Shown here in pieces: positions 29,146 to 39,803 of a stretch of DNA of 64,000 bases. The notes beneath the pieces were generated by a model. That model did no database searches and had not been told where the DNA came from. It saw only the letters and a program-made list of their open reading frames with translations. The DNA is from Sphingorhabdus contaminans (GTDB taxonomy: Bacteria; Pseudomonadota; Alphaproteobacteria; Sphingomonadales; Sphingomonadaceae), in assembly GCF_007280415.1 (NCBI RefSeq), contig NZ_VKKU01000001.1, positions 992,001 to 1,056,000 on the forward strand, read 5' to 3'. Both the position numbers and the translations under genes were made by a program. Every line of letters starts with the position of its first letter. The first letter of the stretch is position 1.

Positions 29146-30945
29146 TCAAGCGACGGCAAACATCTCCGGCTGGAGAGCCATGACCGCTTCCGATCCTGCC
29201 TCAATCTTACGCCGCAAGGCACCGCAATCCGGCATGAAACGTTCCGCAAAATAGCGCGCAGTTACAAGCTTGGTCTGATAGAAAGCAGCGTTATCGGCGC
29301 CGTTGTCGAGAGCCGCCTGTGCAGCCTCAGCCATACGGAGCCATTGCAAGCCGAGCGCCACGATGCCCATGATATGCATGTAATGATGCGCACCCGCACC
29401 AACATTATCAGGGTTTGCCATGCCATTCTGCATGAACCACATCGTCGCGGCTTTTAACTCGCCATTCGCTTTTTCTAACCGGCCGGCCAGATCCGCCAGA
29501 GAACCAGATTTTGCAGAAGCGCATTCCTCATCGACTACCTTGAAAAATGCCTGAACAGCACGGCCGCCATTTTGGGCCAGTTTACGGCCCACAAGATCCA
29601 TTGCCTGTACGCCATTGGTGCCTTCATAAATCATCGTAATACGGGCGTCGCGGACATATTGTTCCATTCCCCATTCGCCAATATAGCCGTGACCGCCATA
29701 AACTTGCTGGGCATTTGTGGCGACTTCATAACCCTTGTCCGTACCATAACCCTTGATAACCGGGGTCAGCAGCGACAAAAGATCGTCGGCATGCTGCCGC
29801 TCTTCTTCGGTCTGCGCGTAATGGAGCAGGTCCGCTTGTAATGCGCCCCAAAGACACAGAGCGCGCATCCCTTCAGTGAATGCCTTTGCATCCATCAGCA
29901 TCCGGCGCACATCAGGATGTACGAACAAAGTATCGGCTTTTTGATCAAGATCCTTTGGTCCGGTAAGTGCGCGGCCCTGACGACGATCGTGCGCATAATG
30001 TACCGCATTTTGGTATGCCACTTCAGCGATACCCAAACCCTGCTGACCAACACCTAGGCGCGCGATATTCATCATGATGAACATAGCAGCGAGGCCTTTA
30101 TTTTCCTCGCCCACCAGATAACCGGTGGCACCGTCATAGTTCATCACGCAGGTGGAGTTTCCATGAATCCCCATTTTATGCTCGATCGAACCACATGAAA
30201 GCGAGTTACGCGCACCGAGCGACCCATCATCATTCACCAAAAATTTGGGGACAATGAAAAGCGAGATACCCTTCACATTGTCCGGCGCATCCGGCGTTTT
30301 TGCCAGAACGAGATGGATGATATTTTCTGTGAGATCATGTTCCCCGGAGGAGATGAAGATCTTCATACCGGTGATGGCATAGCTTCCATCTCCATTCGGA
30401 ACTGCCTTGGTGCGGATGAGGCCAAGATCAGTGCCACAATGCGGCTCCGTCAGGTTCATGGTTCCACCCCACTTACCTGATATCATATTGGGGGCATATT
30501 TCGCCTTCTGCTCTTCGCTACCCTTCACCAATATTGCCGATACCGCGCCATGCGTAAGGCCAGGATACATTGCAAATGCCATGTTGGAACTTGCCATGAA
30601 CTCTTCAAATGCCATTGAAACGATATGCGGCATTCCTTGACCACCAAATTCCACAGGGGCTGATAAGGTTCCCCAACCAGCCTCGCAAAACTGGTCATAG
30701 GCTTCCTTGAAGCCATCTGGCGTCGTTACGCTGCCATCGGCATGCCGTGTGCATCCCTGTGCGTCGCCGACCTGGTTCAGAGGAAAAAGAACGCCTTCGA
30801 CAAATTTGGCACCTTCGTTCAAGATCGCTTCAATCATATCGGTGCTGGCGTTTTCAAATCCGGGCAGGTTTGCGAAACGCTCAACTCCCAGAACTTCGTT
30901 GATAATGAACTGTGTATCGCGGACAGGTGCTTTGTAGCTGGGCAT
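29146..30945 (-). CDS. Acyl-CoA dehydrogenase, DmdC/FadE5-like long form
   Basis: FAD enzyme introducing a double bond into acyl-CoA thioesters. The 599-residue length and the order of parts fit the long family with an extra C-terminal domain: an N-terminal helix with [19 protein letters not shown], the FAD site [13 protein letters not shown] and [14 protein letters not shown], the helical domain [13 protein letters not shown], and the catalytic glutamate in [14 protein letters not shown]. Relatives act on methylmercaptopropionyl-CoA or medium/long-chain acyl-CoA; the substrate is undecided. It lies 51 bases after a MerR regulator on the same strand, so the two likely form an operon. Confidence 0.9.
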   Translation of the reverse strand: MPSYKAPVRDTQFIINEVLGVERFANLPGFENASTDMIEAILNEGAKFVEGVLFPLNQVGDAQGCTRHADGSVTTPDGFKEAYDQFCEAGWGTLSAPVEFGGQGMPHIVSMAFEEFMASSNMAFAMYPGLTHGAVSAILVKGSEEQKAKYAPNMISGKWGGTMNLTEPHCGTDLGLIRTKAVPNGDGSYAITGMKIFISSGEHDLTENIIHLVLAKTPDAPDNVKGISLFIVPKFLVNDDGSLGARNSLSCGSIEHKMGIHGNSTCVMNYDGATGYLVGEENKGLAAMFIMMNIARLGVGQQGLGIAEVAYQNAVHYAHDRRQGRALTGPKDLDQKADTLFVHPDVRRMLMDAKAFTEGMRALCLWGALQADLLHYAQTEEERQHADDLLSLLTPVIKGYGTDKGYEVATNAQQVYGGHGYIGEWGMEQYVRDARITMIYEGTNGVQAMDLVGRKLAQNGGRAVQAFFKVVDEECASAKSGSLADLAGRLEKANGELKAATMWFMQNGMANPDNVGAGAHHYMHIMGIVALGLQWLRMAEAAQAALDNGADNAAFYQTKLVTARYFAERFMPDCGALRRKIEAGSEAVMALQPEMFAVA

Positions 30946-30996
30946 GGGACTTCCTCTGTGAAATCGGATCAGTTTTTGGGAGCTAGAATATCAGGA

Positions 30997-31449
30997 TCAA
31001 GCGGCACTTTTGTTTTCTGCGGCTTCAACATTTTCAACCATGGCAACAAAATCGGTCAGTTCCTTGATGGCACTTTCGATATCGTCCCGCTGGGCTTTCA
31101 ATAAATCAATGCGGTTCCGGCATTTTTCGATCGTCACGCGGCGCTGCACATTCCGTCCATCATTCAGATCATAAAGATCGATCATTTCCCGAATTTCGGC
31201 CAAGCTGAAACCGACGCGTTTGGCACGCAATATCCAGGCGAGACGGGCCCTGTCGCGCTTTGAATAAATGCGCGCCAACCCCATGCGTTCGGGCGAGATC
31301 AAGCCCTGATCCTCGTAAAAACGAAGAGCCCGGGCAGTCACGTCAAATTCGGTCGATAAATCGGAAATGGTGAAGGAATCGCGGTTAAACGCATCCGGCG
31401 TATCGATGGTGGCGTCGGCGCGCCTCTCATCATGTGTGAATTTATCCAT
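30997..31449 (-). CDS. MerR-family transcriptional regulator (acyl-CoA metabolism type)
   Basis: A 150-residue regulator: unstructured N-terminus (1-25), winged helix FTISDLSTEFDVTARALRFYEDQGLISPERMG with RIYSKRDRARLAWIL (about 27-75), then a long dimer helix and coiled coil (about 90-140). It lacks the cysteines of metal-sensing MerR proteins, which fits the group controlling branched-chain or fatty-acid oxidation genes (LiuR-like; inference). It precedes an acyl-CoA dehydrogenase in the same direction, and a dyad lies in its own upstream region, suggesting autoregulation. Confidence 0.87.
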   Translation of the reverse strand: MDKFTHDERRADATIDTPDAFNRDSFTISDLSTEFDVTARALRFYEDQGLISPERMGLARIYSKRDRARLAWILRAKRVGFSLAEIREMIDLYDLNDGRNVQRRVTIEKCRNRIDLLKAQRDDIESAIKELTDFVAMVENVEAAENKSAA

Positions 31450-31474
31450 GGCGACGCTTTCCCTCTTCGTTGCA

Positions 31475-31509
31475 CTAACGTAACTACTTTACGTTAGCGT
31501 AAACGTCAA
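31475..31509 (-). promoter_or_regulatory. Promoter with overlapping MerR-type operator dyads
   Basis: Reading on the minus strand, a -35 TTGACG (31509-31504) is followed at once by the dyad TTTACG-N4-CGTAAA (31503-31488), which overlaps a second dyad CTAACGTAA-N5-TTACGTTAG (31497-31475). An operator lying in the promoter spacer is the classic MerR arrangement. The -10 is weak, as expected for promoters that need activation by DNA twisting. It sits 26 bases upstream of the regulator start. Confidence 0.65.
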
Positions 31510-31529
31510 CCAGGATTCTGACGTGCCAA

Positions 31530-32330
31530 TCAGGTTTTGACTGGTGTTGGCACAGGGGTTTGCGGAGTTACCACCGGTTGTGTCGGCGTTGGTATGGTCG
31601 GCACCGGTTCGATAACAGGTTCCGGCTTTGGTTCCGGGCGCTTCACTGGCGTAGCCGTGTCTTTCAAAACGACCACTTCCTGGTTCATTTGAGTTACACC
31701 GAATAAGAGCTTCGCAAACTCGTGGGGCAACCGAATGCAACCATGAGAAGCCGGATAACCTGGAATATGCCCGCCATGCAGCGCGATGCCGTCCCACGTC
31801 AGACGTTGCATATAGGGCATGGGCGCATTGCTGTAGAGATTTGACTTATGATCAATATTCTTTTGAAGAATATTGAAATAGCCGGTCGGCGTTTCCTTAC
31901 CCTTTTTGCCTGCGGAGATGGTGCTGAACCCGATCAGCTTGTCATTCTGGAAAATATAGATTCGCTGGATATCCAGCACCGCAACAATCTTCATCGGTCC
32001 TTCATAAACGGCCTGCTTTTCCCAGACATATTGCCCAGGCTTAAGTGAGTCCGTTGGCCCTTTTTTCTTTACGACCTTTGGTGCGACGGGCGCGGCCGAC
32101 GCTTTAGGCGGGCTAGCTACCTCAGGGTTCGATGGCTGCGGTGCCGGGGACGGTAATTTCTCGCCGGTTAATGGCACCGGCGGGGTCGTAGCAGGCGGAG
32201 TTTGCTCGGATGGCGTTTGTGGCACCGGCGCATTAACAGGGGCGCCCGTAGTCGGTTGCGACATAACGGGTACCGATATCGACAGCAATCCAATTGCCGA
32301 TATTGTGCGGACTTGCGCGCGGAACTTCAT
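31530..32330 (-). CDS. L,D-transpeptidase (YkuD domain) with proline-rich flanks
   Basis: A 266-residue exported enzyme. It has a signal peptide (1-25), a proline- and alanine-rich linker (26-88), a YkuD catalytic domain (about 110-225) with ALHGGH (His185) and SHGCIRL (Cys198), and a second proline-rich tail (229-266). L,D-transpeptidases make 3-3 crosslinks in peptidoglycan or tether proteins to it. ATG 32330 is chosen because the signal peptide then begins MKFRAQVRT with basic residues; GGGG lies upstream. The flanking proline tracts probably span the periplasm. It is divergent from the second L,D-transpeptidase-like gene. Confidence 0.87.
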   Translation of the reverse strand: MKFRAQVRTISAIGLLSISVPVMSQPTTGAPVNAPVPQTPSEQTPPATTPPVPLTGEKLPSPAPQPSNPEVASPPKASAAPVAPKVVKKKGPTDSLKPGQYVWEKQAVYEGPMKIVAVLDIQRIYIFQNDKLIGFSTISAGKKGKETPTGYFNILQKNIDHKSNLYSNAPMPYMQRLTWDGIALHGGHIPGYPASHGCIRLPHEFAKLLFGVTQMNQEVVVLKDTATPVKRPEPKPEPVIEPVPTIPTPTQPVVTPQTPVPTPVKT

Positions 32331-32532
32331 GTAGTGCCCCTGTGAGAAATTAGCTTGTTTCAACCAACTATGGTTTACGCCGATATAGCAAGCAATGAAC
32401 GCGGTTTCGACAGGATTTTACCAATATGTGCAGGACATGAAGCGAATAATCGCGCTTAACTGCATAGTATTTGCGTCCAAGCGCGATGCGTAAGTCTTTT
32501 GGCAACCTACTTGAGTCATTATCAAGGGTGCA

Positions 32533-33165
32533 ATGACACAGATGGGGCGCAGACAATTTTTTCGTACCGCGGCGGCGGGTATTTCCATGATTGCCACTCC
32601 GTCGGTGGCGAGCGACATTATCTTTCGATCCGGTACCGGCAATAGTTCCAGCGATTCCCCTTCCCCGCTCTTGCTAAGCCGCGCTAAAGCAGCGCTTGAA
32701 ACTCACAAATCCCGGATCCGTAACCGCGACCTTCTGGCCATCGCGGACTTTTCTAAACCGTCGCGTGATCCGCGTTTCTATCTGGTCGACTTAAGGGGCG
32801 GCCAATCAAATTCCTTCCTTGTGGCACATGGAAAAGGCTCGGATCCCGCCCATAGCGGCTGGGTGCACAACTTTTCAAATACCCACGGATCCGAAGCAAC
32901 GTCTGCCGGTGCTTATGCGGTCGGTGAAACCTATTTCGGCCAATATGGCGAATCCCGTCGCTTGATCGGCCTTGAACCACAGAATGACCAGGCTGAGGCG
33001 CGCGCCATTGTCATTCACCCGGCATGGTATGTGAACCAGACCCTAATTCAGGAACAAGGCAAAATTGGCAGGAGCCAAGGATGCTTTGCCTTTGCACAGT
33101 CCGATATCGCCCAGATATTGCAGCGCGTTGCGCCGGGCACACTACTTTACGCCGACAAGCTATAG
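32533..33165 (+). CDS. Murein L,D-transpeptidase catalytic-domain family protein (YkuD_2-like)
   Basis: A 210-residue exported protein. The N-terminus MTQMGRRQFFRTAAAG has a twin-arginine-like RRQFF motif, so Tat export is possible. The mature part matches the YkuD_2 group: YLVDLRGG, AHGKGSDPAHSGW, the AIVIHPAWYVN histidine and the GRSQGCFAF catalytic cysteine. The role in peptidoglycan is inferred. It is divergent from the YkuD gene across 202 bases, in which I see no further clear feature, and its stop lies one base from the convergent sodC stop. Confidence 0.82.
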   Translation: MTQMGRRQFFRTAAAGISMIATPSVASDIIFRSGTGNSSSDSPSPLLLSRAKAALETHKSRIRNRDLLAIADFSKPSRDPRFYLVDLRGGQSNSFLVAHGKGSDPAHSGWVHNFSNTHGSEATSAGAYAVGETYFGQYGESRRLIGLEPQNDQAEARAIVIHPAWYVNQTLIQEQGKIGRSQGCFAFAQSDIAQILQRVAPGTLLYADKL

Positions 33166-33166
33166 C

Positions 33167-33706
33167 TTAAATCCGGTTTCCGGACTTGAAGACACCACAA
33201 ATGATGCGCTTGCCGCTATTTCCACTGGGATCGGTTTTATAGTCGTCCGCTTTTTCGTGGATAATGATCGAACCACCGTCATTGTCCAGAAAACCACCAT
33301 CACCTTCCAGCTTGATATCCTGCATCTTTAGCTCAAGCTTCAACTTGTTATCCGCGCCTGCAACAATGTTCGGCAAATCACCGCCATGCGCACCCAGCGG
33401 GTTATCATGGCCATGCTGTTTCATTCCCGGGTTCCAATGACCGCCCGCGCTGGCAAAATCGGGAGCTTCGCATTTTCCAACGGCGTGCAGATGCATCCCA
33501 AATGTGCCCGGCTGGGCCGACTGCCCCTCAATGCTCAGGAAAACGCCATCGCTGCGTCTGGAGATCGTTGCAACACCGGCCCAAGACCCGTCCGCGCGCG
33601 CGAGATCCGCAGAAATGACTTCCGAAACTGTTTTGCCAGTAGAAGGCGTCATACCAGCGCAACCTGAGACAACGGGTATCATAAGAAGGGGAAGGAATTT
33701 CTGCAT
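33167..33706 (-). CDS. sodC: Cu/Zn superoxide dismutase, lipoprotein
   Basis: Periplasmic enzyme removing superoxide. The 179-residue precursor has a lipobox ending at Cys16 (PVVSGC), so it is probably anchored as a lipoprotein. Copper/zinc ligands are in GMHLHAVGKC, AGGHWNP, HDNPLGAHGGDLPN and the late SIIIHEKADD; the C-terminal IICGVF completes the disulfide with the Cys of GKC. Convergent with the YkuD_2-like gene at one base spacing. Ordinary length for the bacterial enzyme. Confidence 0.93.
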   Translation of the reverse strand: MQKFLPLLMIPVVSGCAGMTPSTGKTVSEVISADLARADGSWAGVATISRRSDGVFLSIEGQSAQPGTFGMHLHAVGKCEAPDFASAGGHWNPGMKQHGHDNPLGAHGGDLPNIVAGADNKLKLELKMQDIKLEGDGGFLDNDGGSIIIHEKADDYKTDPSGNSGKRIICGVFKSGNRI

Positions 33707-33776
33707 GATAGTCTCCTACTCTTTGAACAACGCCGTGTGTGTCCGTAACTGATTAAGGCGAAAATTGTTTCTGGAA

Positions 33777-34667
33777 TCAACTCAGCCATTCCGCACGAGG
33801 AACGCCCTGAGCATAAAGCAGCGCAGTCAGATCATTGTGGCGGACGGCCAGATTCACTTGCGCTGCCAATAATGGACGGGGATGAAACCCGACCCCCAAG
33901 CCATCTTGAGCAACGGCAGCGGCAATCATCGGAATGTCGTTAGCTCCGTCACCGACGGCCAAAACATTATCGACAGCGATGCCTCTATCTGAACTGGCGG
34001 CGTGCAAAACATTCTTCTTGGTAGTGGCATCGACGATATCGCCGACCAAAGCGCCGGTGAGAACACCTCCACGGATTTCCAGCACATTTGCGTGCACTTC
34101 GGCAAAGCCGAGCAGGTCAGCGACGGGATCGGTAAAGCGGGTAAAGCCGCCCGATACCAATATGGTATGCGCGCCCCATGCGCGCATGGTCCTCACTAAG
34201 ATATCTGCACCAGGCATCGTACGCACACGTTCAGCAAGACATTGCGCGATGACATTTTCGTCAAGGCCGGCAAGCAAGGCAACCCGCGCGGTCAACGCCT
34301 GGGCAAAATCCAGTTCGCCAGCCATGGCGCGCTCCGTAATTGCGGCAATCTGGGGCTTTATACCGGCATAGTCAGCCAGCTCGTCAATACATTCCACCAC
34401 GATCATGGTGCTATCCATATCCGAGACCAATAGCATCTTGCGGCGGCTATCTGATGCCTGGACAGCAATATCGTAGTGTGTCTCCAGAGGGCCAAGTGCG
34501 GTGCGGGCATCGGATACCGAACCTTCAAATTGAATGTCGAATGCCTTACCCTGCTCGATCCAAACAGTATTTTTGGTCGCAAGCCCGCTTTGCGTCAAAC
34601 GGTCGCAGGCTTCGGAAATTACTCCGCTTTCAGTCGAATCTGCTGCTATTAATGTGGCGATGGGCAT
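33777..34667 (-). CDS. serB: Phosphoserine phosphatase
   Basis: HAD-family enzyme that releases serine from phosphoserine. The 296-residue protein has an N-terminal ACT-like region (1-75), then the catalytic motif D83-M-D85-S-T, the VSGGF phosphate-binding motif, and GDGANDIPM with the late aspartates. ATG 34667 gives the conserved MPIATLIAA start; the frame remains open to 34778. Its start overlaps the miaA start on the opposite strand by eight bases. Confidence 0.94.
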   Translation of the reverse strand: MPIATLIAADSTESGVISEACDRLTQSGLATKNTVWIEQGKAFDIQFEGSVSDARTALGPLETHYDIAVQASDSRRKMLLVSDMDSTMIVVECIDELADYAGIKPQIAAITERAMAGELDFAQALTARVALLAGLDENVIAQCLAERVRTMPGADILVRTMRAWGAHTILVSGGFTRFTDPVADLLGFAEVHANVLEIRGGVLTGALVGDIVDATTKKNVLHAASSDRGIAVDNVLAVGDGANDIPMIAAAVAQDGLGVGFHPRPLLAAQVNLAVRHNDLTALLYAQGVPRAEWLS

Positions 34668-35571
34668 ATCGAATCCTGAAAACAAACCGAAGCTCGCGCT
34701 TATTGCGGGTCCGACCGCAAGCGGCAAGACCGCTCTCGCGCTTCGTCTCGCAAAAAAAAGGGATGTCGTCATCATCAATGCCGACAGTGCGCAGGTTTAT
34801 TCCGAACTGCCGGTATTGAGTGCACAACCTACCCCGGATGAGATGGCTCAGGCTCCTCACCGCTTATTCGGATATTTGGATGGCACCGAGCCCTGTTCGG
34901 CTGCACGTTGGGCTAAAGACGCAAAGGGCGCAATCGCCGAGGCGCATGATGCCGGTGCGCTTCCTGTTCTGGTGGGAGGCACGGGCCTTTACATGCGCAC
35001 GCTGCTCGATGGCATTGCCCCGATACCTGAAATAGATCCGGCATTGCGGGCCGATATCCGTAATTTACCGGTCGCAGAGGCTTATGCGGCGCTGCAAGAC
35101 GTTGACCCGCAGGCAGCAGCATCTTTGGCACCCACCGACAGTAGCCGGATCGCTCGTGCGCTCGAAGTGATCCAATCTACAGGACGCAGCATCTTAAATT
35201 GGCGACAGGACAAGGTTGGCGGGATTGGTGCGGACATTACCCTGAAACCGGTACTGCTTTTGCCACAGAGAGCGTGGTTGTATGCGCGTTGTGACCAGCG
35301 GTTTGATGCCATGATTGATGGCGGCGCTGTAGAAGAAGTTGCCGCGTTACTTAAGCTCAATCTACCCGGCGATGCGCCTGTAATGCGAGCGATCGGCGTG
35401 CGCGAAATGTCGGCAATGCTGGCTGGCGAAATGACGCGCGACCAAGCCGCAGCGCTGGGGAAAATCGCCACGCGACAATATGCGAAACGACAATATACCT
35501 GGTTTCGAAATCAAGCGCCTGCACATTGGCCACGATTTGACGATGTAATAAATGACATAGAAATCAACTAA
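34660..35571 (+). CDS. miaA: tRNA dimethylallyltransferase
   Basis: Prenylates A37 of tRNAs that read codons beginning with U. The 303-residue protein has the P-loop GPTASGKT at 17-24, [19 protein letters not shown], the [13 protein letters not shown] segment and [13 protein letters not shown] at the C-terminus. ATG 34660 fits the family; GTG 34654 is possible. No ribosome-binding site is evident, and the first eight bases are also the start of serB on the other strand. It probably uses a leaderless or weakly initiated mRNA (inference). Confidence 0.94.
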   Translation: MGISNPENKPKLALIAGPTASGKTALALRLAKKRDVVIINADSAQVYSELPVLSAQPTPDEMAQAPHRLFGYLDGTEPCSAARWAKDAKGAIAEAHDAGALPVLVGGTGLYMRTLLDGIAPIPEIDPALRADIRNLPVAEAYAALQDVDPQAAASLAPTDSSRIARALEVIQSTGRSILNWRQDKVGGIGADITLKPVLLLPQRAWLYARCDQRFDAMIDGGAVEEVAALLKLNLPGDAPVMRAIGVREMSAMLAGEMTRDQAAALGKIATRQYAKRQYTWFRNQAPAHWPRFDDVINDIEIN

Positions 35572-35697
35572 ATTGTAATATTATTTCAATCTTTATGATT
35601 GACACAGTATATTCTAACAACTAACGACGCCGCTCTTGCCAAACCCCCTGCCGCACAGCATGGCCCGCAAACCACGCTGCGCAGCGAAATTTTGATA

Positions 35698-37458
35698 ATG
35701 GAACAGGACAAAAAGGTGCCCGAAAAATCCGGTGCAGAGATATTGATAGACTGCCTGATCGAACAGGGCGTCGATACCGTATTCGGCTATCCCGGGGGCG
35801 CGGTACTGCCCATTTACGATGCCCTGTTTCAGCAAAAGAAGATCAAGCATGTACTCGTCCGCCACGAAGCCGGCGCAGCGCATGCGGCAGAGGGATATGC
35901 ACGTTCAACCGGCAAGCCGGGCGTGGTTCTTGTTACATCAGGACCAGGCGCGACGAATGCGGTCACGGGCATTGCCGATGCTTTTCTCGATTCCATCCCG
36001 ATGATTGTTCTTACCGGACAAGTTGCAACAACCCTGATCGGTACCGATGCGTTTCAGGAGGCAGACACAGTTGGAATTACGCGCCACTGTTCCAAACACA
36101 ATTATCTTGTAAAGGACCCGGCGGACCTTTCGGCAACGGTTCGCGAGGCGTTCACGATTGCGACCAAAGGCCGGCCCGGGCCGGTGGTTATCGACATCCC
36201 CAAAAATGTCCAGGTTGCGACTGCGCCGACTAACGTCGTCAATAATGCGCCCAAGCGCTTTCATCCCGCGGGAGAGGCCGACTATATCGCCATCAATAAG
36301 GCGGTTGAATTGCTCGCCAATGCCAAAGCACCGATTATGTATACGGGCGGTGGCGTTATTAACTCCGGCCCCGACGCAAGCGCCGCCCTTCGCGAACTGG
36401 CCGAACTCAGCGGGGCACCTGTTACATCCACCTTGATGGGCCTTGGCGCCTTTCCTGCTTCCAGCCCGGCATGGCTTGGGATGCTGGGCATGCATGGCAC
36501 CTATGAAGCCAATATGGCCATGAACCAGTGTGACGTCATGCTCTGCCTCGGTGCACGGTTTGACGACCGGGTTACGGGCCGTCTTGATGCTTTTTCACCC
36601 AATAGCGTCAAAGTCCATGTGGATATTGACCGCAGCTCCATCAACAAGACCATTCGCGTAGACTTGCCGATTGTGGCCGATGTCGGCACCGCAATCCGCC
36701 AGATGGTAGATGTGTGGAAAGGCCGCAAATATAAGGCACAGCCATTGGACGAGTGGTGGTCACGGATCAAAGGCTGGCGCGCGGTGGATTGCCTGAATTA
36801 TCCGGCCAGCGCTGCGGAAATCATGCCGCAATACGCCATTGAGCGCCTGTTCAATGCCACTAAGGAAAAGGCGCCGATCATTACGACGGAAGTTGGCCAG
36901 CACCAGATGTGGGCTGCGCAACATTTCCACTTCGACGCCCCGAACAAGTGGCTAACCAGCGGCGGTCTTGGCACAATGGGCTATGGATTGCCGGCTGCGA
37001 TCGGTGCTCAATTGGGCAATCCTGACGCTCTCGTCATCGACATTGCCGGCGAGGCATCCATTCAGATGAACATTCAGGAGATGGGTACTGCGACGCAATA
37101 CCGTCTTCCGGTAAAGGTTTTCATCCTCAATAACGAATGGATGGGCATGGTTCGGCAGTGGCAGGAACTTACCTATGAAAGCCGCTATTCGGAGAGTTAT
37201 TCCGACAGCCTTCCAGATTTCGTCGCCTTGGCCGAAGCCTATGGCTGGAAGGGAATTCGTTGTGAGAAACCCGAAGAACTGGATGCGGCCATTGCAGAAA
37301 TGCTCGCCTATGAAGGGCCGGTCATGTTCGATTGCCGCGTGGCAAAAAGGGCGAATTGTTTCCCCATGATTCCGTCCGGAGCTGCACATACGGACATGAT
37401 CCTGCATTCGGATCAGGTTTCTGGCACCATGGACGACGAAGCGAAGGCGCTGGTCTGA
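35698..37458 (+). CDS. ilvB: Acetolactate synthase large subunit
   Basis: Thiamine-diphosphate enzyme condensing pyruvate (or with 2-oxobutyrate) to acetolactate, first common step of valine, leucine and isoleucine synthesis. The 586-residue protein has FGYPGGAVLPIYDAL with the catalytic Glu region in VRHEAGAAHAAEGYAR, TSGPGATN, and the ThDP/Mg motif DALVIDIAGEASIQMN through LNNEWMGMVRQWQ. ATG 35698 matches the family start; a TTG at 35599 would add 33 atypical residues. The 126-base leader upstream contains TTGACA at 35599 and TATGAT at 35594 but no convincing attenuator. Confidence 0.95.
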   Translation: MEQDKKVPEKSGAEILIDCLIEQGVDTVFGYPGGAVLPIYDALFQQKKIKHVLVRHEAGAAHAAEGYARSTGKPGVVLVTSGPGATNAVTGIADAFLDSIPMIVLTGQVATTLIGTDAFQEADTVGITRHCSKHNYLVKDPADLSATVREAFTIATKGRPGPVVIDIPKNVQVATAPTNVVNNAPKRFHPAGEADYIAINKAVELLANAKAPIMYTGGGVINSGPDASAALRELAELSGAPVTSTLMGLGAFPASSPAWLGMLGMHGTYEANMAMNQCDVMLCLGARFDDRVTGRLDAFSPNSVKVHVDIDRSSINKTIRVDLPIVADVGTAIRQMVDVWKGRKYKAQPLDEWWSRIKGWRAVDCLNYPASAAEIMPQYAIERLFNATKEKAPIITTEVGQHQMWAAQHFHFDAPNKWLTSGGLGTMGYGLPAAIGAQLGNPDALVIDIAGEASIQMNIQEMGTATQYRLPVKVFILNNEWMGMVRQWQELTYESRYSESYSDSLPDFVALAEAYGWKGIRCEKPEELDAAIAEMLAYEGPVMFDCRVAKRANCFPMIPSGAAHTDMILHSDQVSGTMDDEAKALV

Positions 37459-37973
37459 TGCATATTAAAGAAGAAATCTCGGAACGCCACGTTCTGACGT
37501 TGACGGTAGACAACGAAGCGGGAACGCTTGCCCGGATCGCGGGTATGTTTACTTCGCGCGGATATAATATCGACAGCCTGACCGTGGCCGACATTAGCGA
37601 AGACCATGCGACAAGCCGGATCACGATCGTTACCAAAGGCCCACCGCCCGTTATCGACCAGATTATTGCGCAGTGTGAACGGCTGATCCCGGTCCACAAA
37701 GTCACCGACCTGACAGAAGCTGGTCCTCATGTTGAGCGTGAACTGGCTTTGGTTAAAGTAAACGGTACCGGTGACCAACGCGTCGAGGCTATGCGGCTTG
37801 CCGACATTTACAGGGCCCGCGTGATTGACGCGACCGTGAGCAGCTTCATTTTTGAAATCACCGGCGGACCGGACAAGATCGATACCTTCGTCACATTGAT
37901 GCGGGAAGTCGGTCTGGTCGAGGTAGGCCGTACCGGAATTGTTGGCCTGATGCGGGGCAGCGAAGCGAGTTAA
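37458..37973 (+). CDS. ilvN: Acetolactate synthase small (regulatory) subunit
   Basis: Regulatory partner of IlvB that confers valine feedback inhibition. The 171-residue protein starts with an ACT domain (HVLTLTVDNEAGTLARIAGMFTSRGYNIDSL) carrying the conserved N-x-x-G-x-L-x-R effector site, and a C-terminal half with FEITGGPDKIDTFV. Its ATG shares one base with the ilvB stop, and ilvC follows 21 bases later, giving the ilvBNC operon. Confidence 0.95.
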   Translation: MHIKEEISERHVLTLTVDNEAGTLARIAGMFTSRGYNIDSLTVADISEDHATSRITIVTKGPPPVIDQIIAQCERLIPVHKVTDLTEAGPHVERELALVKVNGTGDQRVEAMRLADIYRARVIDATVSSFIFEITGGPDKIDTFVTLMREVGLVEVGRTGIVGLMRGSEAS

Positions 37974-39014
<1,041 letters not shown>

Positions 39015-39038
39015 ACGCTTTCAGCGCTTGACAGTTTG

Positions 39039-39075
39039 TGGGGAGGCATCAACATTGGTGCTTCCCCATTTCTTT
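39039..39075 (+). terminator. Intrinsic terminator after ilvBNC
   Basis: TGGGGAGGCA at 39039-39048 pairs with TGCTTCCCCA at 39059-39068 (nine Watson-Crick pairs and one G-U), followed by TTTCTTT. A TTGACA at 39028-39033 sits just before the stem, so a promoter for the next gene may overlap the terminator. Confidence 0.75.
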
Positions 39076-39091
39076 ATCAGGAGCATCCCCC

Positions 39092-39721
39092 ATGCGTAAA
39101 CTTCTACTCGCCCTACCGTTGTTGGCGGCGGTTCCTTTGATGGCGCAGAGTGCGCCTCAATTACCCGGTACGACGGATGTCAGCCGCGTAACTGCCGGCA
39201 CTTACAAAACAGATCCCGGTCACACACTGATCGGTTGGCGCGTTAGCCATTTTGGTTTCAATGATTATTTCGGCATTTTTGGCGATGCTACGGGGACGTT
39301 GACGCTGGATCCTAAAAATCCAAATGCTGCGACAGTCGATATCACAATTCCCGTGAGCAAAGTTACCACGGCGAGTGCAGGTCTCACCGGACATCTACTG
39401 CGTGCCGGGAAAGATGGCGGCAAACCTGACTTTTTTGGCCCTGCCCCCGCCGATGCCAAATTCGTATCGACCAAGGTTGAAGCCAACGGGACGACCGCCA
39501 AAATAACCGGGAACCTGACCCTCAATGGGGTTACCAAGCCCGTCGTTTTGGACACCAAATTTTCAGGCGCCGGCAATAACCCGTTCAACAAAAAAGCGAC
39601 GGTGGGCTTTCACGCCACTACGACCATCAAGAGGAGCGATTTCGGAGTATCCTATGCCGTTCCTATGATCTCTGATGATGTCGCTCTCGACATTTCGGTA
39701 GCCTTCGAAAAGGCATCCTGA
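39092..39721 (+). CDS. YceI-family periplasmic protein
   Basis: A 209-residue exported protein with a clear signal peptide (MRKLLLALPLLAAVPLMAQS). The mature lipocalin-like barrel shows YKTDPGHTLIGWRVSHFGF, the GTLTLDPKNPN strand, TGNLTLNGVTKPV and the closing KRSDFGVSYAVPMISDDVALDI. YceI barrels bind isoprenoid-type lipids; the in vivo ligand here is unknown. CAGGAG lies nine bases before the ATG, fixing the start. It is bounded by terminators on both sides, so it is probably transcribed alone. Confidence 0.88.
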   Translation: MRKLLLALPLLAAVPLMAQSAPQLPGTTDVSRVTAGTYKTDPGHTLIGWRVSHFGFNDYFGIFGDATGTLTLDPKNPNAATVDITIPVSKVTTASAGLTGHLLRAGKDGGKPDFFGPAPADAKFVSTKVEANGTTAKITGNLTLNGVTKPVVLDTKFSGAGNNPFNKKATVGFHATTTIKRSDFGVSYAVPMISDDVALDISVAFEKAS

Positions 39722-39724
39722 TCT

Positions 39725-39757
39725 AAAAAAAGGGGCAGTCCTAAACAAGACTGCCCC
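39725..39757. terminator. Bidirectional terminator between yceI-like and nitronate monooxygenase genes
   Basis: Arms GGGGCAGTC at 39732-39740 and the complement at 39749-39757 enclose an eight-base loop. A run of seven A at 39725-39731 serves as the T tract for the leftward gene, while CAATTTCT follows on the other side. It lies between two convergent genes. Confidence 0.82.
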
Positions 39758-39803
39758 CAATTTCTCCAATATTCCTATTGCATCATTGTCAGTCGCAATG
39801 ATG

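Noticed and set aside
35595-35624. Nine-codon frame (MIDTVYSNN) before ilvB as an attenuator leader
   Set aside because: Lacks a run of Ile, Val or Leu codons, and no terminator/antiterminator pair follows.
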